Positions 31,630 to 40,051 of a stretch of 42,618 nucleotides of DNA are shown here, piece by piece. Numbering within the stretch: position 1 is the stretch's first letter; each line of letters begins with the position of its first letter. A program made the position numbers and the translations under genes. The stretch is from the NCBI GenBank assembly GCA_036266835.1, contig DATAXD010000065.1, forward strand, positions 1 to 42,618, in the 5' to 3' direction. The notes under the pieces are model-generated. The model was given only the letters and a program-made list of their open reading frames with translations, was not told where the DNA came from and made no database searches. The DNA is from Galbitalea sp036266835 (GTDB lineage Bacteria > Actinomycetota > Actinomycetes > Actinomycetales > Microbacteriaceae).

Positions 31630-33063
31630 ATGGCAAAAGCTTCGAGCACGCGCGCGCAGGTCCTGGTGCTCTGGATCGCGATTCTCGCGTCCTTTGTCGC
31701 GTTCCTCGACGGCAGTGTGATCACGGTCGCGCTCCCCGCGATCCAGCGTGATCTGGGCGGTGGATTGACCACACAGCAGTGGGTCGTCGACGCTTATCTG
31801 ATCACCCTCGGTGCCCTCATTCTGCTCGCCGGATCGCTGTCAGATCTGCTCGGCCGCATCGTCATCCTGAGGATCGGACTGATCGGATTCGGTGTCGCAT
31901 CGCTGCTCTGCGCGGCGGCCATCAGCCCCGAGATGCTCATTCTCTCCCGCGGCCTTCAGGGCGTCGCGGGCGCGCTCCTGGTGCCGAGTTCCCTCGCGCT
32001 GATCACCTCCAACTTCGACGGTGCGGCTCGGGCGAGCGCAATCGGTCGCTGGACGGCGGGCACGACTGTCGCGTTCCTCGCCGGGCCGATTCTGGGCGGC
32101 GTGATCGTCGACTCGGTCGGCTGGCGCTGGGTTTTTGTGATCAACGTGATCCCGATCGCCGTCACGATGATCCTGCTGGGCCTGCTTCATCAGAAGGATG
32201 TGCGCAAGCCGGGAATCACCATCGATTACCTGGGCGCGGTTCTGTGCGTTTTGGGGCTGGGTGGTCCGGTCTACGCGCTGATCGAGCAGGAGCACTTCGG
32301 ATGGACGAGCCCGCTCATCCTGGTTCCGCTGGTCGGCGGCGTCCTCTGCTTCGCGGGATTTCTTGCCCGCCAGCGGTTTGCGAAGCACCCGCTCATGCCT
32401 CTCAGTCTGTTTACCGTGCGCAACTTCGCCGTCGGCAACATCGCGACGACGTTTGTTTACGGCGCCCTCGGTGTCGGCGGGTTCATCGTCTCGGTGTTCC
32501 TGCAGCAGGTCGCAGGATACCCGGCGACGTTTGCCGCACTCGCGCTACTGCCCGTCGGTTTGTTGAACATCGGACTGTCCTCCTGGGCGGGCAGCCTTGC
32601 CGGCAGGTACGGCGCCCGGCTGTTCATGGGCCTCGGGCCGATCATCGCCGGAATCGGCTATCTGCTCATGCTCATGACGGTCTCACGCGTCGATTACTGG
32701 ACTCAGATGCTTCCGGGCGTCATCCTGTTCGGGATCGGACTCTCGGCGACCGTCGCGCCATTGACGTCGACCATCCTCGGTTCGATCTCCGAGACGCAGG
32801 CGGGCATCGGATCGGCCATCAATAACGCCGTCAGCCGCGTCGCCGGTCTCATCACGATTGCCTGCCTCGGATTCATCGTCGGGGCGTCCGCCGGTTCGGC
32901 GAGCGACCCACAGCTGACGCTCGCCGGGTTCCACCGATCGCTCATCGCCATCGCGGCCCTGCTCATTGTCGGCGGAGTCGTATCGCTCATCGGCATCCAG
33001 AATTCGCCCCGGGAGTCGCGGATGTCGAAGCCGGCCGACGAGGCTGCCGCCCAGAAGCATTAG
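31630..33063 (+). CDS. MFS transporter, EmrB/QacA-type drug exporter
   Basis: A 477-residue integral membrane protein with about 14 helices, the DHA2 drug:H+ antiporter layout. Hallmarks: LDGSVITVALPAIQRDLG (motif D1), WVVDAYLITLGALILLAGSLSDLLGR (motif A region), SRGLQGVAGALLVPSSLALI, and GPILGGVIVDSVGWRWVFVINVIP (motif C). It probably exports hydrophobic compounds. ATG at 31630 has GAGG just upstream; an in-frame GTG at 31612 lacks one. It follows the lipase-like gene closely. Its stop overlaps the convergent kinase stop. Confidence 0.92.
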   Translation: MAKASSTRAQVLVLWIAILASFVAFLDGSVITVALPAIQRDLGGGLTTQQWVVDAYLITLGALILLAGSLSDLLGRIVILRIGLIGFGVASLLCAAAISPEMLILSRGLQGVAGALLVPSSLALITSNFDGAARASAIGRWTAGTTVAFLAGPILGGVIVDSVGWRWVFVINVIPIAVTMILLGLLHQKDVRKPGITIDYLGAVLCVLGLGGPVYALIEQEHFGWTSPLILVPLVGGVLCFAGFLARQRFAKHPLMPLSLFTVRNFAVGNIATTFVYGALGVGGFIVSVFLQQVAGYPATFAALALLPVGLLNIGLSSWAGSLAGRYGARLFMGLGPIIAGIGYLLMLMTVSRVDYWTQMLPGVILFGIGLSATVAPLTSTILGSISETQAGIGSAINNAVSRVAGLITIACLGFIVGASAGSASDPQLTLAGFHRSLIAIAALLIVGGVVSLIGIQNSPRESRMSKPADEAAAQKH

Positions 33064-34025
33064 CTGCTGGTGAGGGCCAGCCGCGCGAGTTCCACGGCCG
33101 AAGGCTCCGCACCCGCGCTCTCGAGCGCGAGTAGCGCTGCGCCCACGATCGGCGGCGCCGAGACGTAAATCGGTCGCGCCTTCGGCGCCCGCGCGGCCAG
33201 GGTCGAGGTGATCTCCGCCCACAGGGGCTCGTGGTGTCCGGCGATGATCCCGCCCCCCAACACGACGGGAACCGGTTCGCCAAGAAGGCCGAGCTGGTCC
33301 AGGCAGGCGAGAGCCATTGTCGCGATTTCGCGTCCCTGCCGGACGACCAGTTGTCCGGCGATATCGTCGCCGGCCTCCGCCTGCTCGAAGACCACGGGTG
33401 CCAGAAGCGCCAGATCTCCATACGCGATCGAACCGAGGTGAAGTCCCTCCGTGACCTCGGCAATGCGGGAGAGTCCGAAGACGGGCGGCACGGCATCGGT
33501 CAGCGACGTGGCGGGACCACGCCGATCGGCATGCCTCGCCGCATGCCAGATGGCTGACTCTCCGAGTCCCGTGCCGCCGCCCCAGTCACCCGAGATCGTG
33601 CCCAGCGCCGCGAAGCGAGCGACTGCTCCGTCTGATCGGCGCCCGATCGCATTGATCCCGGTTCCGCAAACGACCGCTACGGCATCCGGCTCGGAGGTAC
33701 CGGTTCGCAGCAGCGCGTAGAGGTCGTTCTCGAGTACTGTGCCGTGTCCCGACCAGTCAAGGTGGTGCACGGCGGAGGTGAAGGTCTCGATCTCACTCGG
33801 CAGGTCGAGGCCGGACAGGTACACGTTCACCTGGCTGATCGGATGCCCGCTCGCGACCTCGCGCACGAGTGCGTCGATATGCTCCACGGCCGCGGGCACG
33901 CCGATGAAGTGGGGGCTGGCACCGGCAGCAGAGGTACGTCCGACGACCGCTCCGTCAAGGGTCACGGCCACCGCATCCGTCTTCGAGCCGCCGCCGTCGA
34001 TCGCGACGACGACGGGTTGCATCAT
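33060..34025 (-). CDS. BadF/NagK-type sugar kinase
   Basis: A 321-residue ASKHA-fold kinase of the BadF/BadG/BcrA/BcrD group, closest in pattern to N-acetylglucosamine kinases: AIDGGGSKTDAVAVTLDG (phosphate 1), VLENDLYALL, VVCGTGINAIGR (phosphate 2) with SGDWGGGTGLGE, and PVVLGGGIIAGHHEPLW (adenosine). The start ATG at 34025 overlaps the GH4 stop (ATGATG); the second ATG at 34022 is equally possible. As last gene of the sugar operon it could phosphorylate a disaccharide before GH4 cleavage or the released free sugar. Confidence 0.87.
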   Translation of the reverse strand: MMQPVVVAIDGGGSKTDAVAVTLDGAVVGRTSAAGASPHFIGVPAAVEHIDALVREVASGHPISQVNVYLSGLDLPSEIETFTSAVHHLDWSGHGTVLENDLYALLRTGTSEPDAVAVVCGTGINAIGRRSDGAVARFAALGTISGDWGGGTGLGESAIWHAARHADRRGPATSLTDAVPPVFGLSRIAEVTEGLHLGSIAYGDLALLAPVVFEQAEAGDDIAGQLVVRQGREIATMALACLDQLGLLGEPVPVVLGGGIIAGHHEPLWAEITSTLAARAPKARPIYVSAPPIVGAALLALESAGAEPSAVELARLALTSS

Positions 34026-35278
34026 TTGGCCCACGCGAGATGTTCCTTGTTTGCGGCCACCAGGAGGTCAGTCAGCTTCTCGGCGCGCTCGTACTGCAGC
34101 ACGAGTGGATGCGCTTGCATCGCTCGCAGCACGCGATCGCGACCGCCGTTGATTGCGGCGTCGAGCGCAAGGCGCTCGTATCCGGCGACATCCGAGATGA
34201 GACCGCGGATGTCGTCGGCCAGCGGTTCAATCGGCTCAGCGATCATGCCCGTGCTTCCGACACGTGCGGGAACTTCGATCACGTGGTCGTCGGGCAGGAA
34301 CGGCAGGCTGCCTCGATTGAGCAGGTTGACGACCTGAACGTCGCCGCGGTCTGCGGTGAGCGACGCGAGCAGTTCGACGGCAGCATCCGAGTAGAAGGCG
34401 CCGCCGCGCTTGCTGAGCTCTTCCGGCTTCGTGACCACGCTGAGATCCGCATATTTCTCGAGCAGAAGGCGCTCGACCTCCTGCACCTCGTCCGCCCTCG
34501 TCGGGGCGCCCAGCTGTTCGCGAAGAACCTCGTCGTGCGCGTAGTAGTAGCGCAGGTAATAGGAAGGTACGACGCCGAGCAGTTCGAGCAGGTGCGGGGG
34601 CAGTTCCACCTCTTCCGCCAGGGCGGAGAGATCCTCGAACAGCGTCGGGAGCTGGTCGACGCCGTCCACCCAGACATTGCGCTCCCAGGTGAGGTGATTG
34701 AGGCCGACATGGCCGAGCCCGACCCGCGACGGGTCGACTCCGAGCGTGGCAGCAAAGCGCCTCTGGAATCCGATCGCGACATTGCAGAGGCCGACGGCCC
34801 GGTGTCCGGCCGTAAGCAGGGCGCGCGTAACGATGCCGACCGGATTTGTGAAGTCGATGATCCAGGCATCCTTCTTCGCATGCGTCCGCACGGCTTCGGC
34901 GACCTGCAGCACGACCGGAACCGTGCGCAGCGCCTTCGCGAAGCCTCCCGGACCGGTGGTCTCCTGGCCGATGCAACCGACCTCGTGCGGCCAGGTCTCG
35001 TCGCCGCGGCGCGCATCCTGTCCGCCGATCCGCAGCTGCAGCAGTACGGCATCCGCGTCGGTCACGCCCGCGATCAGGTCGGTGGTCGCGACCACTTTCG
35101 CCGGATGACCGGCGTGCGCCAGCATCCGCCTCGACACACCGGCGACCAGTTCCAGGCGGTGCGCGTTCGGATCGACGAGCCAGACCTCCTCGATCGGGAG
35201 CAGCTCGCGCAGGCGCGCGAATCCGTCCATGAGCTCCGGCGTGTAGGTGGATCCACCGCCGACGATGGTGAGTTTCAT
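34022..35278 (-). CDS. Glycoside hydrolase family 4, 6-phospho-beta-glucosidase-like
   Basis: A 418-residue NAD+- and Mn2+-dependent GH4 enzyme, which cleaves by oxidation at C3 and elimination. KLTIVGGGSTYTPELMDGF is the NAD site (residues 2-20). IGGQDARRGDE and IDFTNPVGI follow. The metal-binding Cys is in GLCNVAIG and the metal-binding His in GLNHLTW. Family relatives act on phosphorylated beta-glucosides (6-phospho-beta-glucosidase) or on some unphosphorylated ones. No PTS gene is near; the neighbours are an ABC importer and a kinase, so the kinase may supply the phosphorylated substrate. It follows the permease by 16 bp and overlaps the kinase. Confidence 0.92.
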   Translation of the reverse strand: MKLTIVGGGSTYTPELMDGFARLRELLPIEEVWLVDPNAHRLELVAGVSRRMLAHAGHPAKVVATTDLIAGVTDADAVLLQLRIGGQDARRGDETWPHEVGCIGQETTGPGGFAKALRTVPVVLQVAEAVRTHAKKDAWIIDFTNPVGIVTRALLTAGHRAVGLCNVAIGFQRRFAATLGVDPSRVGLGHVGLNHLTWERNVWVDGVDQLPTLFEDLSALAEEVELPPHLLELLGVVPSYYLRYYYAHDEVLREQLGAPTRADEVQEVERLLLEKYADLSVVTKPEELSKRGGAFYSDAAVELLASLTADRGDVQVVNLLNRGSLPFLPDDHVIEVPARVGSTGMIAEPIEPLADDIRGLISDVAGYERLALDAAINGGRDRVLRAMQAHPLVLQYERAEKLTDLLVAANKEHLAWAK

Positions 35279-35294
35279 GCTGTGCTGTACCCCG

Positions 35295-36170
35295 TTAGCC
35301 CTTTACGCCGGTCAGAGTGATGCCCTCGACAAATACTCGCTGGGCGAAGAAAAAGATGATCACGACCGGCACGATCACGAGCATGGTGATGGCCATTGTG
35401 AGACCCCAGTTCGTTCCGTGTGTGCCGCGGAAGGTCGCCAGTCCATACGCCACCGGCCACCATTGCGGGTTTTCGGAGGTATAGAGCAACGGCCCGTAGT
35501 AATCGTTCCACGACGAGAAGAACATGAAGATCGCCGTTGCGGCGATACCGGGTTTCGCCATTGGGATGATCACGCGCCAGAGCACGCCCAGTTCGCCGTT
35601 GCCGTCGATGCGCGCCGCATCCGAGTACTCCTTCGGGATCGTGAGGAAGAACTGTCGCAGCAGGAAGATCGAGAACGCGTCTCCCAGGGCATTGGGCAGG
35701 ATGAGCGGCAGCAGCGATCCGGTGAGCCCAAGTTTCGACCACATCACGTAGACCGGCACCGCAGTGACCTGCGGAGGCAGAAGCATGGTCACGATGATCG
35801 CGACGAAGATCAGCGTTGCCCCACGGAATCGGATGCGCGCGAGTACGTACGCCGCAGGAATGGATGACAGCAGCATGAGCACAGTCGAACTCACGGCGTA
35901 GAACGCCGAGTTGCCGAACCACTGCAGCAGAGGAACCGTACGGAAGGCGTCGAGGTAATTACTCCAGGTCCATGGCTGAGGCCACAGGCTCGGGGTGAGT
36001 GTCTGGTCGTTCGTCATGACCGAGGTCAGGAAGACGAAGATCACCGGGGCGATGAACAGCACCGCGAGCGTGACAAGGACGATGTGCTCCGCGATCCAGT
36101 TGAGTGGTCGGGCGGCGCGGCGTCGTCGCCGGGGAGCGGTTGGCTGAGCGAGTCGAATGGCAGTGCTCAC
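35295..36170 (-). CDS. Sugar ABC transporter permease, MalG-type
   Basis: A 291-residue permease with 6 membrane helices after a basic N-terminus (PTAPRRRRRAARP). The EAA loop that binds the ATPase is EYSDAARIDGNGELGVLWRVIIPMAKPGIAATAIF (about residues 190-225). It is the second permease of a CUT1 carbohydrate importer. GTG at 36170 overlaps the upstream stop by 4 bases (GTGA). No ATPase gene is in the operon; CUT1 systems often share one MsmK/MsiK-type ATPase. Confidence 0.92.
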   Translation of the reverse strand: MSTAIRLAQPTAPRRRRRAARPLNWIAEHIVLVTLAVLFIAPVIFVFLTSVMTNDQTLTPSLWPQPWTWSNYLDAFRTVPLLQWFGNSAFYAVSSTVLMLLSSIPAAYVLARIRFRGATLIFVAIIVTMLLPPQVTAVPVYVMWSKLGLTGSLLPLILPNALGDAFSIFLLRQFFLTIPKEYSDAARIDGNGELGVLWRVIIPMAKPGIAATAIFMFFSSWNDYYGPLLYTSENPQWWPVAYGLATFRGTHGTNWGLTMAITMLVIVPVVIIFFFAQRVFVEGITLTGVKG

Positions 36171-37162
36171 GCGGTTGCCTCCTCTGGCATGAATGCGCGA
36201 ACTTTCCGCAGCAGGAAGAACAGGAAGATGGATGCGACGATGAACAGCAATACGGCCAGCGCCGACGCGTACCCGAGCTGGAAGTCTTCGAATCCGCGCT
36301 CGTACAGCCACTGCGTATAGGTGAGCAGCGACTGGTCGGGGTATCCGGCGACCAGAGCGCCACCGCCGCCGACCGTTGCTTCACCGGATGCCGTAGCCGA
36401 AGCCACGGACGCCTCGGTAAAGTACTGCAGCGCCGCGATCACCCCGGTCACGAGGGAGAAGACAAGCACGGGCACCATTGCGGGCAGCGTCACATAAATG
36501 ATCTTGTGAAAGCCGTTGGCACCGTCCAGCGACGATGCCTCGTACAGCTCGCGCGGAACATCCAGTAGCCCGGCGAGAAAAATGATCATGACATCGCCCA
36601 TGACCCAGACCGCGAGGATCAGCAGCGACGGCTTGGCGAGGTTGGGGTCGTTGAACCAGAGCGGTCCGGGATGCACGCCCAACCAGCCCAGGATGAGGTT
36701 GACCGGCCCCGTGCCCGGGTTGAACAGGAACACGAACGCGACAACCGATGCCACCGGCGGCACGAGGGCCGGCAGGTAGTAGAGCGTGCGCCAGATGCCG
36801 TTGCTGCGACGCGCTCGAGCGAGCAGGCCGGCCACGGCAAACGCGAACGCGAGCTTGATGGGAACCATGATCACGACGAACCACAGCGTGTTGAGCGCTG
36901 CCGTGGCGACGTTGGGGTCCTCGGTGAACAGGTATTGGTAGTTACGCAGGCCGACCCACACCGGATCGGACAGCAGGTTGTAGCTGGTGAAGCTGTAATA
37001 CAGCGACGCGATCAGCGGGTACACGAAGAAGACCCCGAGACCCAGTACCGCGGGCGCGAGCATCGCGTAGATGACGATGAGCCGCCTTCTGCGCGCGCGC
37101 CGCTGCCCGGGTCGGGCCACCGATGTGGTGGCCCGACCCGGGGTCAATGTTGCAGCGGTCAC
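36167..37162 (-). CDS. Sugar ABC transporter permease, MalF-type
   Basis: A 331-residue CUT1 permease: cytoplasmic basic lead (ARPGQRRARRRRLIV), then 6 helices. The EAA loop reads ELYEASSLDGANGFHKIIYVTLPAMVPVLVF (about residues 199-229). GTG at 37162 is within GTGA overlapping the binding-protein stop, and the next gene overlaps it again by GTGA, so the three transport genes are translationally coupled. A Gly/Ala-rich loop (SATASGEATVGGGGALVAG) lies before the last helices. Confidence 0.92.
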   Translation of the reverse strand: MTAATLTPGRATTSVARPGQRRARRRRLIVIYAMLAPAVLGLGVFFVYPLIASLYYSFTSYNLLSDPVWVGLRNYQYLFTEDPNVATAALNTLWFVVIMVPIKLAFAFAVAGLLARARRSNGIWRTLYYLPALVPPVASVVAFVFLFNPGTGPVNLILGWLGVHPGPLWFNDPNLAKPSLLILAVWVMGDVMIIFLAGLLDVPRELYEASSLDGANGFHKIIYVTLPAMVPVLVFSLVTGVIAALQYFTEASVASATASGEATVGGGGALVAGYPDQSLLTYTQWLYERGFEDFQLGYASALAVLLFIVASIFLFFLLRKVRAFMPEEATA

Positions 37163-38520
37163 TGAGCAGCCAGTGCTTCGGATGCGTCGATCTGCTGGTC
37201 GACCGTCTTCAGCCCGGCCGCGATGCTTCCGGTTCCGGTCTCCTGGTACTTCTCCCACCACTGCTCGAACGTGGTCTGGTAGCCCGCGCCGACCGGCGAA
37301 GCCGGGGTTGTCAGCGAGTTGGCGTTACCGGCGACGTCGATGAACGTCTTGTACTGGGAGTCGACCTCGAGGCTCGACGACTGCAGCGCGGATGTCAGGT
37401 GCGGAACGTTCTTCAGTCCGTTCGCCATCTTTACGACCGCGGCCGTGTTCGTGGTGGTGTACTTCAGAAGTGCCCAGGCCAGCTCCGGGTTCTTCGAACC
37501 CTTGGCGATACCGGCGATGTTTCCGGTGATGTACCCGCCGCCGTAGAGGTCGGTGTGGTCATCCGCCGTCGGGAACGGTGCCGTTCCGTACTGCAGTTTC
37601 GGTGCCTGGTCGGCGATGAACGCGGTGCGCCACTCGCCGTCCATGTTCATTGCGAGCTTGCCCTTCTGGAATGCGTTCGCGGCCGAGAACTCCTGTCCGG
37701 CGGCGGCATCGAATGCCTTCAGCTTGGCGTATCCGATTTTCTGCACGAAAGCGGTCTGCCACTTGATGAGCTCGGTCCATCCGGGGTCGGAGGAGATGAC
37801 CGACTTGTCCTTCGAGTTGAGCCACTGGGCGCCCGTCGCGGGAGCGTAATGCGCGGCGGCGTTTTCGTAGAAGCCCATCACGGGATCGAAGCCAAGGGTC
37901 TTGATCGACCCGTCCGGGTTGTAGGTCGTCAGCTTAAGCGCATCCGATTCCAGCTCGCTCAGTGTCTTGGGCGGGCTGGTGATGCCGGCCGCGGTGAGCA
38001 GGTTGGTGTTGTAGTAAAGGGCGTAGTCATCCGACAGCGCCGGCATGGCGCAGCGCTTGCCCTTGTACTCGGTATAGCTCTTGGTCACCGGCGTCAGGTC
38101 GCTGACGTTGACATGGTCGCGCTTGATGTACGGCGTGAGGTCGCGGAAAGCACCGCTCGAGCAGAATGCTCCGACGATGTCGGTCGAATACGAGATGCCG
38201 ACATCGACGTTGTTTCCAGCGGAAATCGCCTGCTGGAGCTTGGTGTCGTCCTGCCCCGAGTGCACGATGACGTGAACTCCCGGGTGCAGCTTCTCGAAGT
38301 TGTTGACGACGCTCTGGATGACCTTGGCTTCTCGGTCGGTGAAGAAGTGCCACAGCGACACGGTCCCGCTGAGTTTTGTCGGAGCGGTCTTGTCAATGGT
38401 CGTGTTGCCGCCGGTGCTGCAACCGCTCAGGGCGATGGTCGCCGCGGTCGCGAGCGCAGCGGCGCCGAACAGCTGGCGACGCAGGCGCCCCAACCGGCCG
38501 ACGTGGGAGTTGCTTTTCAT
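37159..38520 (-). CDS. Sugar ABC transporter substrate-binding lipoprotein
   Basis: A 453-residue family 1 solute-binding protein. The N-terminus is basic then hydrophobic with lipobox LSGC (Cys about 34), so it is lipid-anchored outside the membrane. Mature features include VSLWHFFTDREAKVIQSVVNNFEKLHPGVHV, DVGISYSTDIVGAF, PALSDDYALYYNTNLLTAAGI and WALLKYTTTNTAAVVKMA, common to oligosaccharide binders. It follows the ROK regulator by 69 bp in the same direction; the gap holds a repeated TGGTGCTA(C/T)TTG near 38539 and 38556. Ligand likely a beta-glucoside or amino-sugar disaccharide, by context. Confidence 0.92.
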   Translation of the reverse strand: MKSNSHVGRLGRLRRQLFGAAALATAATIALSGCSTGGNTTIDKTAPTKLSGTVSLWHFFTDREAKVIQSVVNNFEKLHPGVHVIVHSGQDDTKLQQAISAGNNVDVGISYSTDIVGAFCSSGAFRDLTPYIKRDHVNVSDLTPVTKSYTEYKGKRCAMPALSDDYALYYNTNLLTAAGITSPPKTLSELESDALKLTTYNPDGSIKTLGFDPVMGFYENAAAHYAPATGAQWLNSKDKSVISSDPGWTELIKWQTAFVQKIGYAKLKAFDAAAGQEFSAANAFQKGKLAMNMDGEWRTAFIADQAPKLQYGTAPFPTADDHTDLYGGGYITGNIAGIAKGSKNPELAWALLKYTTTNTAAVVKMANGLKNVPHLTSALQSSSLEVDSQYKTFIDVAGNANSLTTPASPVGAGYQTTFEQWWEKYQETGTGSIAAGLKTVDQQIDASEALAAQ

Positions 38521-38589
38521 GACTGCTGATCCTCTCTTGGTGCTACTTGGCTGAGGTGGTGCTATTTGAGTGGCTGGGTCCGATTGGCT

Positions 38590-39759
38590 TCATGAGACGA
38601 GCGAGTTCACGTCGCGGTGGAGCCGGGCGCGGATCTCGCTGAGCAGGAGTTCGCGGGCGCCGGCAAGGACCGGATGCTCGTTCACGGCCGTCGCGACGAC
38701 GGATGGTCGCCAACGCGATCGTTCGCGCACCTGGGTTTCGACGAGGCTGGCCAGAGTCGACCCGCCCGCGGAACCGGTTGGCCCGCCGAGGACGACGACA
38801 TCCGGATCGAGCACGGCAAGTACGGGAAGGACGCCGAGCGCAATGCGCGGGGCAAGTTCTTCGAGCGCTGGCCTGTTGTTTGCGATCCCGACGAGCAGGC
38901 GCTCGAGGCTGTCGCCGACTGCTCCGTGTGCCCTGGCGATGGCGGCGACCGCGTCCCCGCCGATCAGGTCGGTGAGATCGTTTGCGTCCGGGGCAAGAGC
39001 GGCAGCCTCGCGCGGGACCGAGAGGTAGCCGATTTCGCCCGCGCCGCCCGATGCCCCGCGATGGACGGATCCACCAAGATCCACGGAAACGCCCAGGCCG
39101 TCGCCCATCCAGAGCAGGGCAAAGCTGGTCGCATCCGCGGTGGCGCCGACGGCTCGTTCGGCGACTGCTGCGAGATTCACGTCGTTGTCGAGCAGGACGT
39201 CCACGTTGAGGGCGGACTCGATTCGGGCACGAGCGCCGACTTCGGGCCAGCCGGGAAGCGTGTCGGTGAAGGACAGGCGTTCGCCGCCCTCGGATGTCGC
39301 CGCCTGCACGCCGACGCACACGATTCGCACGCTCTCCGGATCGATGCCGGCGCCGTCAGCAGCTGCATTCAATGCCCCGCGCACGTCGCTTTCGGGTGAC
39401 CGATCGTGCGCGGGCAGCTTGGTCTCGACCCTCGGATGCGGCGCTCCGCTGGCATCGACGATCGTCGCGGTCGTCGTGGACGCACTGATGTCGATGGCGA
39501 CTCCGCGCATCCGGTCGTCGCGCACGCCGTACAGAACGGCGTTCGGGCCGCGTCCGTTGGATGCTTCGCCGACGACGGAAATGAGACCGGCGCTTTCGAG
39601 ACGGGTGACCATTTGTGCGGCCGTGGGCTTGGACAAGCCGGAGAGCTCGCCGATTCGATTGCGCGTGAGCGGGCCGTGTTCGAGCAGCAGCGACAGGGCG
39701 ACGCGATCGTTGCGCGCGCGCAGCCAACCGGGGGTACCCGGCGTGGTCGTCGTCGACAT
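38590..39759 (-). CDS. ROK-family transcriptional regulator
   Basis: A 389-residue regulator with an N-terminal winged helix (NDRVALSLLLEHGPLTRNRIGELSGLSKPTAAQMVTRLESAGLI, residues 17-60) and a C-terminal ROK sugar-kinase-like domain: GVAIDISASTTTATIVD, LLDNDVNLAAVAER, LLWMGDGLGVSVDLGG, GGAGEIGYL. The Cys-rich zinc motif of many ROK kinases is missing, and DISA replaces the DIGG phosphate motif, fitting a sensor rather than kinase. It heads the sugar operon. A palindrome over its promoter (39822-39839) is the likely operator. Confidence 0.92.
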   Translation of the reverse strand: MSTTTTPGTPGWLRARNDRVALSLLLEHGPLTRNRIGELSGLSKPTAAQMVTRLESAGLISVVGEASNGRGPNAVLYGVRDDRMRGVAIDISASTTTATIVDASGAPHPRVETKLPAHDRSPESDVRGALNAAADGAGIDPESVRIVCVGVQAATSEGGERLSFTDTLPGWPEVGARARIESALNVDVLLDNDVNLAAVAERAVGATADATSFALLWMGDGLGVSVDLGGSVHRGASGGAGEIGYLSVPREAAALAPDANDLTDLIGGDAVAAIARAHGAVGDSLERLLVGIANNRPALEELAPRIALGVLPVLAVLDPDVVVLGGPTGSAGGSTLASLVETQVRERSRWRPSVVATAVNEHPVLAGARELLLSEIRARLHRDVNSLVS

Positions 39760-39780
39760 GCGCGCTCCTTCTCGGCGGCT

Positions 39781-39801
39781 TCGCGAGCGATTGGCTCGCG
39801 A
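39781..39801. promoter_or_regulatory. Hairpin in ROK gene leader
   Basis: TCGCGAGC (39781-39788) and GCTCGCGA (39794-39801) pair perfectly around GATTG. It lies in the leader of the ROK message, about 15 bp upstream of its AAGGAG ribosome-binding site, where it could modulate translation. Confidence 0.5.
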
Positions 39802-39821
39802 TGGAAGGAATGTATCAGGAA

Positions 39822-39839
39822 AGTTTCTTTATAGAAACT
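39822..39839. promoter_or_regulatory. ROK operator overlapping promoter
   Basis: AGTTTCT-TTAT-AGAAACT is a perfect inverted repeat flanked by ATCAGG (39814-39819) and CCTGAT (39840-39845). On the minus strand TATAAA within it and TTGAAT about 19 bp upstream make a promoter for the ROK gene. Binding here would block transcription of the sugar operon. Confidence 0.75.
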
Positions 39840-39864
39840 CCTGATGGAATAAATTCAACTTTCA

Positions 39865-39903
39865 TGGTCGAGTAGCCCCGCGCAGCTAGGCGAATCGAGA
39901 CCA
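39865..39903. repeat. Dispersed palindromic repeat, Microbacteriaceae type
   Basis: TGGTCGAGTAGCC...GGCGAATCGAGACCA is an imperfect 39-bp palindrome with a GC-rich centre. Its form resembles the GGTCTCGATACGC...GCTACTCGACC repeat I know from intergenic DNA of Microbacteriaceae. This recognition is from memory. Confidence 0.55.
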
Positions 39904-40051
39904 CCCGGGCCCGTGCCGGCTAGCTCGAGTCCAGTTCTCCACAACACGTGCTGAACCGAGGCCATCAACAACACTATTTCGAGCGAACCGGCTAACCGCT
40001 TCGTGTACCTCCGCGACCTCGTAAACCCCGCCGACGCGGCATAGCCGCACC
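39904..40051. other. Gap without a confident gene
   Basis: Between the repeat and the prenyltransferase stop the minus strand stays open in two frames but matches nothing I know, and neither frame has a start with a ribosome-binding site. It may be a decayed gene fragment (for instance EVHEAVSRFARNSVVDGL). Nothing is annotated here. Confidence 0.4.
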
